Source of the DNA: Paenibacillus aquistagni | Lineage (GTDB): Bacteria; Bacillota; Bacilli; Paenibacillales; Paenibacillaceae | Reading direction: 5' to 3' | DNA: 64,000 nt | Assembly (NCBI RefSeq): GCF_900177815.1 | Contig: NZ_FXAZ01000001.1 | Coordinates: 496,001 to 560,000 of the forward strand | Shown here: piece by piece, positions 52,471 through 61,661 of the stretch | Layout of the letters: each line of letters starts with the position of its first letter | Numbering within the stretch: the first letter of the stretch is position 1 | Notes under the pieces: model-generated | Databases searched by the model: none | What the model saw: only the letters and a program-made list of their open reading frames with translations | Told to the model about the DNA's origin: nothing | Made by a program: the position numbers and the translations under genes

Positions 52471-53861
52471 CGCATTCGAATGTGAAGCAGAACAGACGTC
52501 GTACTGCTCGCGAGGTCGCCCTTGATGTGCTGGTCCAGGTGGACAAGGATCAGGCGTACAGCAACTTGCAGCTGAATGAGGCCCTTACGGAAGCGCGCTT
52601 GGAGCGTGCGGATGCAGGGCTTGCGACAGAGCTTGTCTACGGTACGATCCAGCGCTTGTCTACGCTCGATGGCGTGTTGGAACAGAAGGTGAACAAAGGC
52701 ATCCGCAAGTTGAAGCCTTGGATGCGCAATCTGCTTCGCATGAGCTTGTACCAGATGCGCTATCTGGATCGTGTGCCGGATCACGCGATCGTTAATGAGG
52801 CAGTGACGATTGCTAAGCGCCGCGGTCAGCAGGCGATGGCAGGCTTCGTCAACGGGGTGCTTCGCGCTGTGATGCGAGAGCCTGAGCTGTGGGAAGCGAA
52901 GGAGAGCATGTCACCTTCTGAACGAATCGCTTGGGAGCATTCTCATCCGGAATGGCTTGTGAAAGAATGGATCAAGGCTTACGGGCTAGAAGAGACAGCA
53001 TCGATCTGTGAAGCGAACAATGAACCGCCGCATACGAGCATTCGAGTGAACCCGCTTCGTGCCAACCGCGAGGCGCTTATCGAAGAGATGAAGGCCCAAG
53101 GCATGTTTATAAAGCCTTCCGTCTTATCGAAGGATGGGATTATTGGGATCGGCACCGGCAATCTAGCTCATTCCGTTTGGTATAAGGAAGGGAAAATCTC
53201 AATGCAGGACGAAAGCTCCATGCTGGTTGTGGAGGCGGTTCGCCCCGAATCTTCTATGCGCGTGCTCGATTGCTGTGCCGCGCCTGGGGGGAAATCCATG
53301 CATATCGCGGAGCGGATGGGCAATAAGGGGGAACTTATCTCGAATGACCTTCATGCTCACAAGATCGCGCTGATTGAAGATCAGGCGAAGCGTCTTGGCT
53401 TGTCCATGATTCATACGATGAATGAAGACGCCAGCAAGCTTGGCGCATGCCTTGCTCCTGACAGCTTCGATGTGGTTCTCTTGGATGCGCCTTGTTCAGG
53501 CTTTGGCGTCATCAGACGCAAGCCTGATCTGAAGTGGCGCAAGACGCTGCAGGATGTGAAGGCCATCGCGAAGCTGCAGCATGAATTGATCCGAGAGGCG
53601 GCCAAGCTGGTTCGGGCTGGAGGGCGTCTTGTGTACTCTACTTGTACGATTGAGCCAAGGGAGAATCGCGATATTGTCGAGCAATTCGTGAAGGAGCATC
53701 CAGAATGGACGCTTGATGATTCTTGGAAGCAGGCGCTTCCGCAGGATAAGCTCTCAGAAGCCTTTCAACGTAGTGAAGCAGGCATGCTGCAGGTGCTTCC
53801 GCACGATGCGGACTCAGATGGGTTCTTTATTGCCTCTTTGGTGCGTACTGCGCAGAAGTAG
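52467..53861 (+). CDS. rsmB: 16S rRNA (cytosine-967-C5) methyltransferase
   Basis: A 464-residue RsmB (Sun/Fmu) enzyme with an N-terminal NusB-like RNA-binding domain (about 10-145) and a C-terminal SAM-dependent domain. The SAM site is CCAAPGGKSMHIAE; the two conserved cysteines are in DAPCSGFG and YSTCTIEP. The start is GTG at 52467 overlapping the fmt stop; the ribosome site is weak (GGGGACGG), consistent with coupling. It is the last gene of the operon, followed by a terminator. Confidence 0.95.
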   Translation: MTHSNVKQNRRRTAREVALDVLVQVDKDQAYSNLQLNEALTEARLERADAGLATELVYGTIQRLSTLDGVLEQKVNKGIRKLKPWMRNLLRMSLYQMRYLDRVPDHAIVNEAVTIAKRRGQQAMAGFVNGVLRAVMREPELWEAKESMSPSERIAWEHSHPEWLVKEWIKAYGLEETASICEANNEPPHTSIRVNPLRANREALIEEMKAQGMFIKPSVLSKDGIIGIGTGNLAHSVWYKEGKISMQDESSMLVVEAVRPESSMRVLDCCAAPGGKSMHIAERMGNKGELISNDLHAHKIALIEDQAKRLGLSMIHTMNEDASKLGACLAPDSFDVVLLDAPCSGFGVIRRKPDLKWRKTLQDVKAIAKLQHELIREAAKLVRAGGRLVYSTCTIEPRENRDIVEQFVKEHPEWTLDDSWKQALPQDKLSEAFQRSEAGMLQVLPHDADSDGFFIASLVRTAQK

Positions 53862-54489
53862 CAAAGCGTAATCTCAATTAAAGCAGTGATACCTATACTG
53901 CCTGTACGCTTCGTCCCAATTCACCGACTTCTGCGCTATAGACATGCAGCAGCATGTAACAGCATACAACTGCATGTCATGGTTGGCGGCTAGGAATCTA
54001 ACTCGAATTGAATATCGAATATTTGACCCGTGCGATTAAGGAGGCTTCCCTTCCTTGGCGCACGGCTTTTTTATTTGCTGATTATAGATGGCTTGCCTGT
54101 CGTAGAAGCATTATCGTGAAAGGGTTATTCGGATGAGCGATATCCTGTCTTATTGCAGGATGAGCATACTTACTGAAGAATGATGAACAAGTATGCGGCG
54201 GCAGATAAGTTTACCTCGTTCCTTTAGATCATGAGATCATCGGAACGGCAAATTCCCATTTTGCATGGTGTACGTCTTATAGAACTGCTCATACGGCTTC
54301 TTTTTTGACCATAAACATGAGGTAGCAGAAGCTAGAACGATAGAATAGACGGTAGAATGGGAATAACTATAGGGGGGCGGTTATGCTGAGTTGTCATTTG
54401 TGGTAAAATAAATCGAATGCGGCTGCATCACGACAAGTCCGCATCGCATGCAATGATATAAATAACAGAACAGGTAGTGAGGCAAACAG
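53862..54489 (+). other. 628-base non-coding gap between rsmB and rlmN
   Basis: After the rsmB terminator the sequence contains a hairpin ATCCTG/CAGGAT (near 54139-54160), a nested GTTCC/GGAAC stem with GATC palindromes (near 54217-54246), and an extended -10 (TGGTAAAAT, 54402-54409) likely serving rlmN. No credible gene is seen on either strand. B. subtilis has rsmB and rlmN almost adjacent. Confidence 0.5.
54028..54073 (+). terminator. Terminator after rsmB
   Basis: CCGTGCG pairs with CGCACGG, with an inner AAGGA/TCCTT stem, followed by seven Ts. Confidence 0.9.
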
Positions 54490-55542
54490 ATGAAACCCTT
54501 TATATACGATTATACGTTAGAAGAATTGCAGACATGGGTAAAGGAGCAGGGAGAGCCAGCCTTTCGCGCCGGGCAAATCTTTGACTGGATCTACGTGAAG
54601 CGCGTGACGGATTTTGAAAACATGACGAATCTGTCGAAGTCGCTTCGTACCAAGCTGAACGATAGCTTTCAGTTTGTAACCTTGAAGGAAATTACCCATA
54701 TGAAATCGTCAGATGGAACGATCAAGTTCTTGTTTGGACTGCATGATGACCATGCAATTGAGACGGTTGTGATGAAGCACAACTATGGCAACAGCGTCTG
54801 TGTGACCACACAGGTTGGCTGCCGTGTCGGCTGTACATTCTGCGCATCCACGCTTGGAGGATTGAAGCGCAACCTGACTGCTGGCGAGATTGTCGCTCAG
54901 GTGGTGGCCGCTCAGAAAATATTGGATGAAACGAATGAGCGTGTGAGCAGTATCGTTATTATGGGTACTGGTGAACCATTTGAGAATTATGAAGCTACAA
55001 TGAACTTTCTCCGCATTATGATACATGAGAAGGGACTGAATATTGGACAGCGCCATATTACTGTCTCGACAAGTGGAATCGTGCCAAGCATCTATAAATT
55101 TGCTGAGGAGAATACACAGATTAATCTTGCGATTTCCATTCACGCTCCTAACGACAAGCTGCGCTCTAAGCTGATGCCCGTGAATCGCCGCTTCCCATTC
55201 GAAGATGTGATGAAGGCTCTTAAATTCTATCAAGAGAAGACAGGGCGCCGCATTACATTTGAGTATGCTCTGATTGGCGGGGTGAATGACCAAGTCGAGC
55301 ACGCGGAGGAATTGGCAGAGGTATTAATACGCATGGACATGCTCGCACATGTGAATCTGATTCCAGTCAACTATGTGCCAGAGCGCGATTATGTTCGCAC
55401 ACCAAAAAATGAAATCTTTAAGTTCTATAACGCTCTAATTGATCGCGGCATCAACGCCACGATCCGCCGTGAGCAGGGCCATGATATTGCAGCAGCTTGC
55501 GGTCAGCTGCGTGCGAAGCATTTGGAGTCTAATGCGAGGTGA
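54490..55542 (+). CDS. rlmN: Dual-specificity RNA methyltransferase RlmN
   Basis: A radical-SAM enzyme of 350 residues that methylates C2 of A2503 in 23S rRNA and A37 of some tRNAs. The cluster motif CRVGCTFC (CxxxCxxC) is intact, followed by [12 protein letters not shown] and the [11 protein letters not shown] region; the catalytic cysteine near the end is in [12 protein letters not shown] lies 7 bases before the ATG. It begins a new operon with the phosphatase and kinase genes. Confidence 0.96.
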   Translation: MKPFIYDYTLEELQTWVKEQGEPAFRAGQIFDWIYVKRVTDFENMTNLSKSLRTKLNDSFQFVTLKEITHMKSSDGTIKFLFGLHDDHAIETVVMKHNYGNSVCVTTQVGCRVGCTFCASTLGGLKRNLTAGEIVAQVVAAQKILDETNERVSSIVIMGTGEPFENYEATMNFLRIMIHEKGLNIGQRHITVSTSGIVPSIYKFAEENTQINLAISIHAPNDKLRSKLMPVNRRFPFEDVMKALKFYQEKTGRRITFEYALIGGVNDQVEHAEELAEVLIRMDMLAHVNLIPVNYVPERDYVRTPKNEIFKFYNALIDRGINATIRREQGHDIAAACGQLRAKHLESNAR

Positions 55543-55548
55543 TGAAAG

Positions 55549-56316
55549 ATGAATGCTGTACACCGCTCGGATGTAGGACGAGTCCGTGCAGTTAATGAAG
55601 ATCGCGCTTATTCGGAGACGCTCGACAACGGTTATACGATTGCTGTTGTTGCCGACGGCATGGGAGGACATCAAGCTGGCGATGTAGCAAGCCGATTGGC
55701 AGTGGAGACGATTGTGAGAGAATTGTCAGCCCTGCCTGCTGAGCTTGATGCCAAAGAGCGAAGATCCTCGCTTGAGCAGGCGATTCTTCGAGCGAATGAT
55801 ACGATATTTCACATTGCTTCACAGGATGAGAAGTATAATCATATGGGAACGACCGTTGTTGCAGCCCTTGCTTATCAGCAAGAGGTGATTATTGGTCATA
55901 TCGGTGATAGCCGAGCTTATGTCGTAAGCCGCAATGCGATCAGGCAGCTGACAGAAGACCATTCCCTTGTCCACGAATTGGTGCGAAATGGACAGATCAC
56001 AGCGGAAGAAGCGGAGACGCACCCGCGCCGAAATGTACTTATTCGTGCACTCGGCACAGATGAGGATGTGCAGGTGGATACCGTGGAATGGTCGCTTAAG
56101 AATGATGAGGTGCTGCTGTTGTGCAGCGACGGCTTAACACGTATGATTGATGACTCCACGATCTGGACGATTACGATCGATCCATCCTTGCCGTTAACGG
56201 TTATTGCAGATCGCTTGATTGCTCGTGCGATTGATGCCGGGGGCGATGACAATGTAACCGTTGTGCTTGTGCAGGGACAGGAGCCTGGCATCAAGAAAGT
56301 GGGGTGTGACGATTGA
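55549..56316 (+). CDS. prpC: PP2C-family Ser/Thr phosphatase (PrpC/Stp)
   Basis: A soluble metal-dependent phosphatase of 255 residues that reverses PrkC phosphorylation. The PP2C motifs are all present: GRVRAVNEDRAY, ADGMGGH, GDSRAYV, CSDGLTRMI and GGDDNVTVV. GAGGTGAT lies just before the ATG. Its stop overlaps the prkC start (TTGA), the usual phosphatase-kinase coupling. Confidence 0.96.
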   Translation: MNAVHRSDVGRVRAVNEDRAYSETLDNGYTIAVVADGMGGHQAGDVASRLAVETIVRELSALPAELDAKERRSSLEQAILRANDTIFHIASQDEKYNHMGTTVVAALAYQQEVIIGHIGDSRAYVVSRNAIRQLTEDHSLVHELVRNGQITAEEAETHPRRNVLIRALGTDEDVQVDTVEWSLKNDEVLLLCSDGLTRMIDDSTIWTITIDPSLPLTVIADRLIARAIDAGGDDNVTVVLVQGQEPGIKKVGCDD

Positions 56317-58565
56317 TTGGAACGACGTTGGCCGGAAGGTATGAAATGATCGCACAGGTAGGCGGCGGCGGGATGGCGCTTGTGTATAAGGCGCTTGATG
56401 TATTGTTGAACCGTTATGTCGCTGTAAAGGTGCTGCGTCAGCAATTTGTTCATGATGAGGAGTTCATTAAGCGGTTCCGCCGCGAGGCGCAATCGGCAGC
56501 CTCTTTGTCGCATCCAAATGTTGTGAGTATCTACGATGTCGGACAAGAAGACGACATTCATTATATCGTCATGGAATATATTGAAGGCCATAATCTCAAT
56601 GAAATTATTAAAGAGCGTGCGCCGCTGCAGGTGGAAGAGGCTGTTCGCATTGCGACTCAGATCTGTGATGCGCTCGATCACGCGCATCAGAACCATATTA
56701 TTCATCGCGATATTAAGCCGCATAATATTTTGATCGGCAATAACGGCAGAGTGAAGGTTACGGACTTTGGAATTGCGCGGGCAGTAACCTCTTCTACCAT
56801 CACGCAGACAGGTTCTGTGATTGGCTCGGTCCATTATTTCTCGCCTGAGCATGCGAAGGGCATCTCGACAGGAGAGAAGTCTGACTTGTATTCGCTTGGC
56901 ATTGTGCTGTATCAGATGCTTACCGGCAACCTGCCGTTTCTTGGGGAGAGCCCGATCAGCGTTGCGCTTAAGCATTTGCAAGAACCGTTCGAAGAGCCTA
57001 GAGTGGTCAATCCTCATATTCCGCAAAGCGTGGAAAATGTCATTTTGAAGTCGATGCGCAAAAATCCTTCAGAGCGATATCAATCCGCTAAGGAAATGCT
57101 TAATGAGTTAGAGACTTGCTTGTCGCCGCAGCGCGCTTATGAGTCAAAGATTACGTTTACGAAGCCGGCCTATGACGATGAACAGGAGACGAGAGTGATG
57201 CCTGCTATTCGTGATGTACCGTCGAAGGAGACGTATGAGGACGAAGAGGAGTATGATGATATCGTGGAGAGAAGAAGAGAAGGGCGCAGTCCGTCTGGCG
57301 CTCCGATGGCAGGGGCCAATCATTCTTCGCATTCCCGGACAGAGAATGGCGGGGAAAGACCGGATTATCGCAGTGTTCCGTCTCGTGATCGCCAGCATAT
57401 GAACCATACGCCGCCAAAGAAGAAATGGGTGAAGCCGACGATATGGATTACGAGCACGCTCGTATTTCTAGGCATTATGATTGGCGTCGTCTTCTATGTG
57501 AAGAGCTTGCTTAGCGTTGGCGAGGTCGTATTGCCTGACCTTGTGAAGCTGACGGAAGAAGAGGCGGTTCAGAAGCTGGATGCGCTACAGATCACAGTGG
57601 AGGACCCGATTATTCGCGAACCAAAAGAGGGCTTTGAGCCGGGGGTTGTGTTCAAGCAGAGCAAAGCGGCAGGCACGACAGTGAAAGAGGGCTCAAGCAT
57701 TAAGCTCTATGTGAGTGAGGGTGAACCGAATAAGCCTTTGCCTGAGCTGGTCGGCTTGGAATTCAATGAGGCGGTCAAGCAGTTGATTGCGATGGGCTTT
57801 GACAGCACGCAGATCTTGCAGAAGCCCGTATATGACGATCAGGTGGAGGAAGGACATGTGGTGTCGATGAGTCCTAACGCAGGTCAAGCCATCGATCCGA
57901 AGAAGGATACGATTATGCTTCATGTAAGCAAAGGCCAAGAGTCGTTTGGCATGCCGAATCTAGTGGGGCTGACGAAGGAAGAAGCGCAGGCCGCGCTAGA
58001 TAAGCTGGAGCTTAAGCTGGCGAAGGATGGCATCATCGAAGAAGCAAGTTTTGTTCAACCGAAGGGCAAGGTTATTAAGCAGTTCCCGTTTGAACCCAAT
58101 GACCAAGTCAAAAAAGGCGAGGAAGTTAAGCTCTATATAAGCTCTGGTTACCCGCCAGAGGCATTGAATTATGTCTTTAGCCTGCCGGTGTCTCCTGCCG
58201 AGAATGGCAAGCAGAGCACCATCCGCATTGTATATACCGATGCAAGAGGCGAGAACCAAGAGTGGGATACACGCAAGATTTCGTCCACGCAAGTATTCAA
58301 CATCGAGCTTGTGCTTGCTCCTAACAAAGATGGGGTAGTGTCAGTATATCGCGATGGTCAGTTTTTAGATACGTATCCTGTCACTTATACCGATGCGAAG
58401 CAAGGAACGGTGCCCACGCCTGGGGCAGAGGAGACAGGCGCCAGGCCAGGGCAAGAATCCACACAAGCACCTGAACAAGGAAACGGGCAAGGAGCCGAAG
58501 AAGGATCATCCTCAGAAGGACAAGGGGGAGAAGGCGACGCTGTGACAGAGAACGGCGGAGCATGA
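56313..58565 (+). CDS. prkC: PASTA-domain Ser/Thr protein kinase PrkC
   Basis: A membrane kinase that senses peptidoglycan fragments and controls germination and stationary-phase functions. The 750 residues comprise a cytoplasmic kinase domain (GGGGMALVYKA, Lys39, HRDIKPHN, DFG, and a Thr-rich activation loop SSTITQTGSVIGS), a charged juxtamembrane linker, one membrane segment (about 373-395), three PASTA repeats (about 400-608), an Ig-like region and a Gln/Glu/Gly-rich tail. B. subtilis PrkC has 648; the extra length is mainly the linker and tail. TTG start at 56313 in a TTGA overlap with prpC. Confidence 0.95.
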   Translation: MIGTTLAGRYEMIAQVGGGGMALVYKALDVLLNRYVAVKVLRQQFVHDEEFIKRFRREAQSAASLSHPNVVSIYDVGQEDDIHYIVMEYIEGHNLNEIIKERAPLQVEEAVRIATQICDALDHAHQNHIIHRDIKPHNILIGNNGRVKVTDFGIARAVTSSTITQTGSVIGSVHYFSPEHAKGISTGEKSDLYSLGIVLYQMLTGNLPFLGESPISVALKHLQEPFEEPRVVNPHIPQSVENVILKSMRKNPSERYQSAKEMLNELETCLSPQRAYESKITFTKPAYDDEQETRVMPAIRDVPSKETYEDEEEYDDIVERRREGRSPSGAPMAGANHSSHSRTENGGERPDYRSVPSRDRQHMNHTPPKKKWVKPTIWITSTLVFLGIMIGVVFYVKSLLSVGEVVLPDLVKLTEEEAVQKLDALQITVEDPIIREPKEGFEPGVVFKQSKAAGTTVKEGSSIKLYVSEGEPNKPLPELVGLEFNEAVKQLIAMGFDSTQILQKPVYDDQVEEGHVVSMSPNAGQAIDPKKDTIMLHVSKGQESFGMPNLVGLTKEEAQAALDKLELKLAKDGIIEEASFVQPKGKVIKQFPFEPNDQVKKGEEVKLYISSGYPPEALNYVFSLPVSPAENGKQSTIRIVYTDARGENQEWDTRKISSTQVFNIELVLAPNKDGVVSVYRDGQFLDTYPVTYTDAKQGTVPTPGAEETGARPGQESTQAPEQGNGQGAEEGSSSEGQGGEGDAVTENGGA

Positions 58566-58599
58566 CCTCAACATGACATCAGATGATGGAGGATAAGGA

Positions 58600-59499
58600 A
58601 TGCCTGAAGGTTTAATTGTGAAAGCATTAAGCGGCTACTATTATGTTCGCCCAGATGGGCAGCAAATGACGGAAGTTGTACAATGCCGTGCTAGAGGAAT
58701 ATTCAAAAAGAGAGGCGAATCCCCGCTTGTCGGGGATCGTGTCTTATTTTCAATGACGGATAATGGCGAGGGGACGGTGGAGGAGATTAAGCCTCGTTCT
58801 TCCTCGCTCATTCGTCCGCCTATTGCGAATGTAGGCTTGGTGCTGCTGACTTTTTCAGTGCTGGAGCCAGACTTCAACTTGCAGCTGTTGGATAAGTTTC
58901 TTGTCCACATTGAGCATGCTGGTCTAGAGGTCGTTATTGTTTTGACCAAGTGGGATTTGCTTGAGGATGCGGCGAAGCAAGATGAGGTTGAGGCCTCCGC
59001 TGCACTTTATCGCAGCATAGGGTATCCCGTTGTCATTACAAGCTCGAAGCAGAAGTCCGGGTATGAGGCCTTGTTTGAGCTGCTCTCACATGAGATCAGC
59101 GTTTTTGCCGGACAGTCTGGTGTTGGGAAGTCATCGCTTCTCAATACAATGATCCCGGGTGCCATGCTTGAGACCAATATGATCAGCCATCGCCTTGGAC
59201 GAGGCAAGCATACGACCCGTCATGTGGAGCTCTTGGAGCTGCCGCGAGGAGGTTATATTGCAGACACGCCCGGATTCAGCCAACTTGACTTTTTGGAGCT
59301 TGGTGTGGAACAGCTAAGCGATTGCTTCCGAGAATTCAAGGCTCTATCCGAGCAATGCAAGTTTAGAGGCTGCACGCATACGCATGAGCCGGGCTGTCAG
59401 GTGAAGGAAGCGCTTGAAGCAGGCGACATAGCGGCCTCACGCTATGAGCATTATGCGCTCTTTCTAGAGGAGATGAAAGAGAAGAAGCGGAGGTATTAA
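58600..59499 (+). CDS. rsgA: Ribosome small subunit-dependent GTPase RsgA
   Basis: A circularly permuted GTPase needed for late 30S assembly. In the 299 residues the G motifs appear in permuted order: LTKWDLL (G4), [12 protein letters not shown] (G1), then DTPGFSQ (G3). An N-terminal OB fold and the C-terminal zinc site [14 protein letters not shown] frame it. GGAGG lies 7 bases before the ATG. B. subtilis RsgA is a PrkC substrate, and the gene follows prkC here as there. Confidence 0.96.
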   Translation: MPEGLIVKALSGYYYVRPDGQQMTEVVQCRARGIFKKRGESPLVGDRVLFSMTDNGEGTVEEIKPRSSSLIRPPIANVGLVLLTFSVLEPDFNLQLLDKFLVHIEHAGLEVVIVLTKWDLLEDAAKQDEVEASAALYRSIGYPVVITSSKQKSGYEALFELLSHEISVFAGQSGVGKSSLLNTMIPGAMLETNMISHRLGRGKHTTRHVELLELPRGGYIADTPGFSQLDFLELGVEQLSDCFREFKALSEQCKFRGCTHTHEPGCQVKEALEAGDIAASRYEHYALFLEEMKEKKRRY

Positions 59500-59500
59500 G

Positions 59501-60181
59501 ATGAATTCAAATCAAACACGAACGGTCAAGATCGCTCCATCCATTCTATCAGCCGATTTTGCTCGCTTAGGAGAAGAAGTGAAGGATGCGGAGCGTGGGG
59601 GAGCAGATTGGATACATATTGACGCGATGGATGGGCGCTTCGTTCCGAACCTGACCTTTGGTCCACTGGCTGTAGATGCGGTGAAGCAGCACACCTCCTT
59701 GCTCCTCGACGCTCATCTCATGATTGTGGAGCCAGAAAAGTATGTGAATGACTTTGCCAAAGCAGGCGCTGATCTGATTACGGTGCATGCAGAAGCATGT
59801 CCTCATTTGCATCGTGTTGTTTATCAGATCAAGGAAGCGGGTGCTCAAGCAGGCGTTGCACTTAATCCTCATACCCCGTTAAGTGCAATTGAAGAGGTGA
59901 TTGCTGATCTTGATCTAGCTCTTATTATGACGGTCAATCCAGGCTTCGGAGGACAACGCTTTATTGAGCGGGGCATTGATAAGGTGCGGCGGCTGCGCGA
60001 GCTGGCGGATCAAGTCGGGCACGCGAAGCTTCACATTGAAGTTGATGGAGGGATCAGCTCAGCAACAGCCGCTTCGGTGGTTCGAGCTGGAGCAGACGTG
60101 CTTGTTGCAGGCAGTGCAGTATTTGGTACTCCTGATCGCAAGGCCGCTATTGAAGCGATTCGTTCTGCAGCCAGCAGCTAG
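59501..60181 (+). CDS. rpe: Ribulose-phosphate 3-epimerase
   Basis: A TIM-barrel epimerase of the pentose phosphate pathway, 226 residues. Metal and catalytic motifs are [50 protein letters not shown] and [13 protein letters not shown] lies 7 bases before the ATG and the gene starts one base after the rsgA stop. Confidence 0.97.
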   Translation: MNSNQTRTVKIAPSILSADFARLGEEVKDAERGGADWIHIDAMDGRFVPNLTFGPLAVDAVKQHTSLLLDAHLMIVEPEKYVNDFAKAGADLITVHAEACPHLHRVVYQIKEAGAQAGVALNPHTPLSAIEEVIADLDLALIMTVNPGFGGQRFIERGIDKVRRLRELADQVGHAKLHIEVDGGISSATAASVVRAGADVLVAGSAVFGTPDRKAAIEAIRSAASS

Positions 60182-60208
60182 TGCCTGCTGAAGGAGAGGA
60201 GAGAGGTC

Positions 60209-60469
60209 ATGAATTGGAAAAGTGCGTTGCTTGCGGGCTTTTGGAGCTTCGCTGTCGGAACGCTCATTGGGATGTATGCCTTTGTTCAGACTCCCTTTAA
60301 TATCCTATGTTCTGTAGGGGCGCTGCTGCTTGCCATTTTATATTTCCGCAAGTATCAGACGCGGGGCATGCGCATTGCATTTGTGCTGTTGGTTATTGTA
60401 TATTTTCTGCTCTTCATATTGATGATGAGCTTCTATATTTATACGGTGGATATGCAGTCTAAGCTCTAG
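60209..60469 (+). CDS. Small integral membrane protein of unknown function
   Basis: An 86-residue protein with three predicted membrane segments (about 5-25, 30-47 and 55-80), a short basic loop RKYQTRGMR and little else. GGAGAGGAG precedes the ATG, 27 bases after rpe, so it is likely in the same operon. B. subtilis has thiN at this place; this protein is unrelated to it. No family is recognised. Confidence 0.7.
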   Translation: MNWKSALLAGFWSFAVGTLIGMYAFVQTPFNILCSVGALLLAILYFRKYQTRGMRIAFVLLVIVYFLLFILMMSFYIYTVDMQSKL

Positions 60470-60529
60470 GGTGAAGATAAGCTATTATAAGCTGGGACAG
60501 ACATAGGCATGGGAAGGTTTGCATATGAT

Positions 60530-60566
60530 GGTTACATGAGCAGGGTCTCATGTAGCCTTTTTTATT
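60530..60566 (+). terminator. Terminator after the rpe/membrane protein operon
   Basis: GGTTACATGAG pairs with CTCATGTAGCC (11 bp, one G-T) around a 6-nt loop, then TTTTTTATTT. Confidence 0.9.
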
Positions 60567-60669
60567 TCCTGTAAGCCCGGCTTGGCTGCTTCGTGATGCA
60601 GTGAAGTTGGAGGGGATCGTCGTACCAATTTTCGTTAACCATAAATGACTAGAATGAGGAGGGTGGAAG

Positions 60670-60750
60670 ATGAAGTTTTATACGTTTAAGCTGCCTAAGT
60701 TTCTTGGAGGGTTTGTTAAGGCGATCTTAAACACTTTCAACAAGAACTAA
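60670..60750 (+). CDS. spoVM: Stage V sporulation protein M
   Basis: A 26-residue amphipathic peptide that senses the curved forespore membrane and anchors SpoIVA for spore coat assembly. The sequence, beginning MKFYTFKLPKFLGG and ending TFNKN, matches B. subtilis SpoVM in length and most positions, including the helix-breaking Pro9. GAGGAGGG lies about 8 bases before the ATG. The position before rpmB is as in B. subtilis. In that species transcription is by sigma-E; here a CATAAATG near 60641 could be part of such a promoter, but this is weak. Confidence 0.95.
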   Translation: MKFYTFKLPKFLGGFVKAILNTFNKN

Positions 60751-60869
60751 TGCGGCGGCCCACTATGCTGAATCCGGCCCTTCCATCCTATATGATATAA
60801 ACCCGCAATGTGCGGCATCCGTTCGACATGGCTCTTCTATTGAAAGTGATTATACGGGTTTCGGCAAGC

Positions 60870-60898
60870 AAAAAAGCACCTGAATTCAGGTGCTTTTT
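60870..60898. terminator. Bidirectional terminator between spoVM and rpmB
   Basis: A perfect palindrome, AAAAAGCACCTGAA with TTCAGGTGCTTTTT, giving T-runs on both strands. It can end the spoVM transcript and the convergent rpmB transcript. Confidence 0.88.
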
Positions 60899-60913
60899 GT
60901 ATAAGTCTAAGTA

Positions 60914-61102
60914 TTATACGCGAGTCAATTTACCTGCTTTTAATGCGCGTGTGCTCACGTAAACACGTTTTGGTTTTCCATCAACCAAGATGCGTACTTT
61001 TTGCACGTTAACGCCCCAAGAGCGGCGAGATTTGTTATTCGCGTGTGAACGGTGGTTGCCTGAACCAGGACCTTTACCCGTGATAAAACATTTGCGAGCC
61101 AT
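60914..61102 (-). CDS. rpmB: 50S ribosomal protein L28
   Basis: A 62-residue bL28. [20 protein letters not shown] and [20 protein letters not shown] are typical. It has a single cysteine, so it is the form without a full zinc ribbon. AAGGAGGTG precedes the ATG by 5 bases. It is on the opposite strand to its neighbours and has its own promoter, as in B. subtilis. Confidence 0.98.
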   Translation of the reverse strand: MARKCFITGKGPGSGNHRSHANNKSRRSWGVNVQKVRILVDGKPKRVYVSTRALKAGKLTRV

Positions 61103-61155
61103 ACCTACACCTCCTTATCCCTAAACAACCGGTACAACCAATCAAATACTCCAAT

Positions 61156-61185
61156 ATCATACCATAGCCTATTTTAAGTAGTCAA
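61156..61185 (-). promoter_or_regulatory. Sigma-A promoter of rpmB
   Basis: On the minus strand TTGACT (61185-61180), 18-nt spacer, extended TGGTATGAT (-10 at 61161-61156), about 54 bases upstream of the start. Confidence 0.75.
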
Positions 61186-61286
61186 CAGAATCCATAACTT
61201 TGTTTGTGATGGCTGTTTATTTCTCAATGCTCTTATAGTACAATGGTATCTAGTCCATAATACTCGAAAAGAGGAGTGAACGAACC

Positions 61287-61646
61287 ATGGCCATTGAACT
61301 CAAACTAGAACAGGGAAATGTGAACATTTCAGAAGACGTAATCTCCGTAATTGCAGGTTCAGCTGCAATGGAAGTTTACGGTCTTGTGGGCATGGCTTCG
61401 CGCAAGCAACTGAAAGATGGCATTGCCGAACTACTCGGTCGTGAGAATCTGTCACGCGGTGTCGAAGTTCGCCGTGTCCAAGATGCGCTGCACATCGATT
61501 TATATATTATTGTAAGCTACGGTACCAAGATATCTGAAGTTGCGCACAACATTCAAGTTAAGGTCAAGTACGTATTGAACGAAATAGTCGGCCTTAATGT
61601 CGAGCAAGTTAATATCTTTGTGCAGGACGTTCGTGTATTAAGCTAG
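61287..61646 (+). CDS. yloU: Asp23/Gls24 family protein YloU
   Basis: A 119-residue Asp23-family protein. GNVNISEDVISVIAGSAAME, GVEVRRVQDALHIDLYIIVS and VKYVLNEIVGLNVEQVNIFV define the family. GAGGAGTG precedes the ATG, and a TACAAT -10 lies at 61241-61246. It is followed by fakA, as in most Firmicutes, suggesting a membrane or lipid-related role. Confidence 0.93.
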   Translation: MAIELKLEQGNVNISEDVISVIAGSAAMEVYGLVGMASRKQLKDGIAELLGRENLSRGVEVRRVQDALHIDLYIIVSYGTKISEVAHNIQVKVKYVLNEIVGLNVEQVNIFVQDVRVLS

Positions 61647-61661
61647 GAAGGGGAATTTTCT

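Noticed and set aside
55917-57026. A 369-codon minus-strand frame across prpC and prkC
   Set aside because: It is antisense to two conserved genes, rich in Arg/His/Cys/Ile as expected of a shadow, and lacks a ribosome site.
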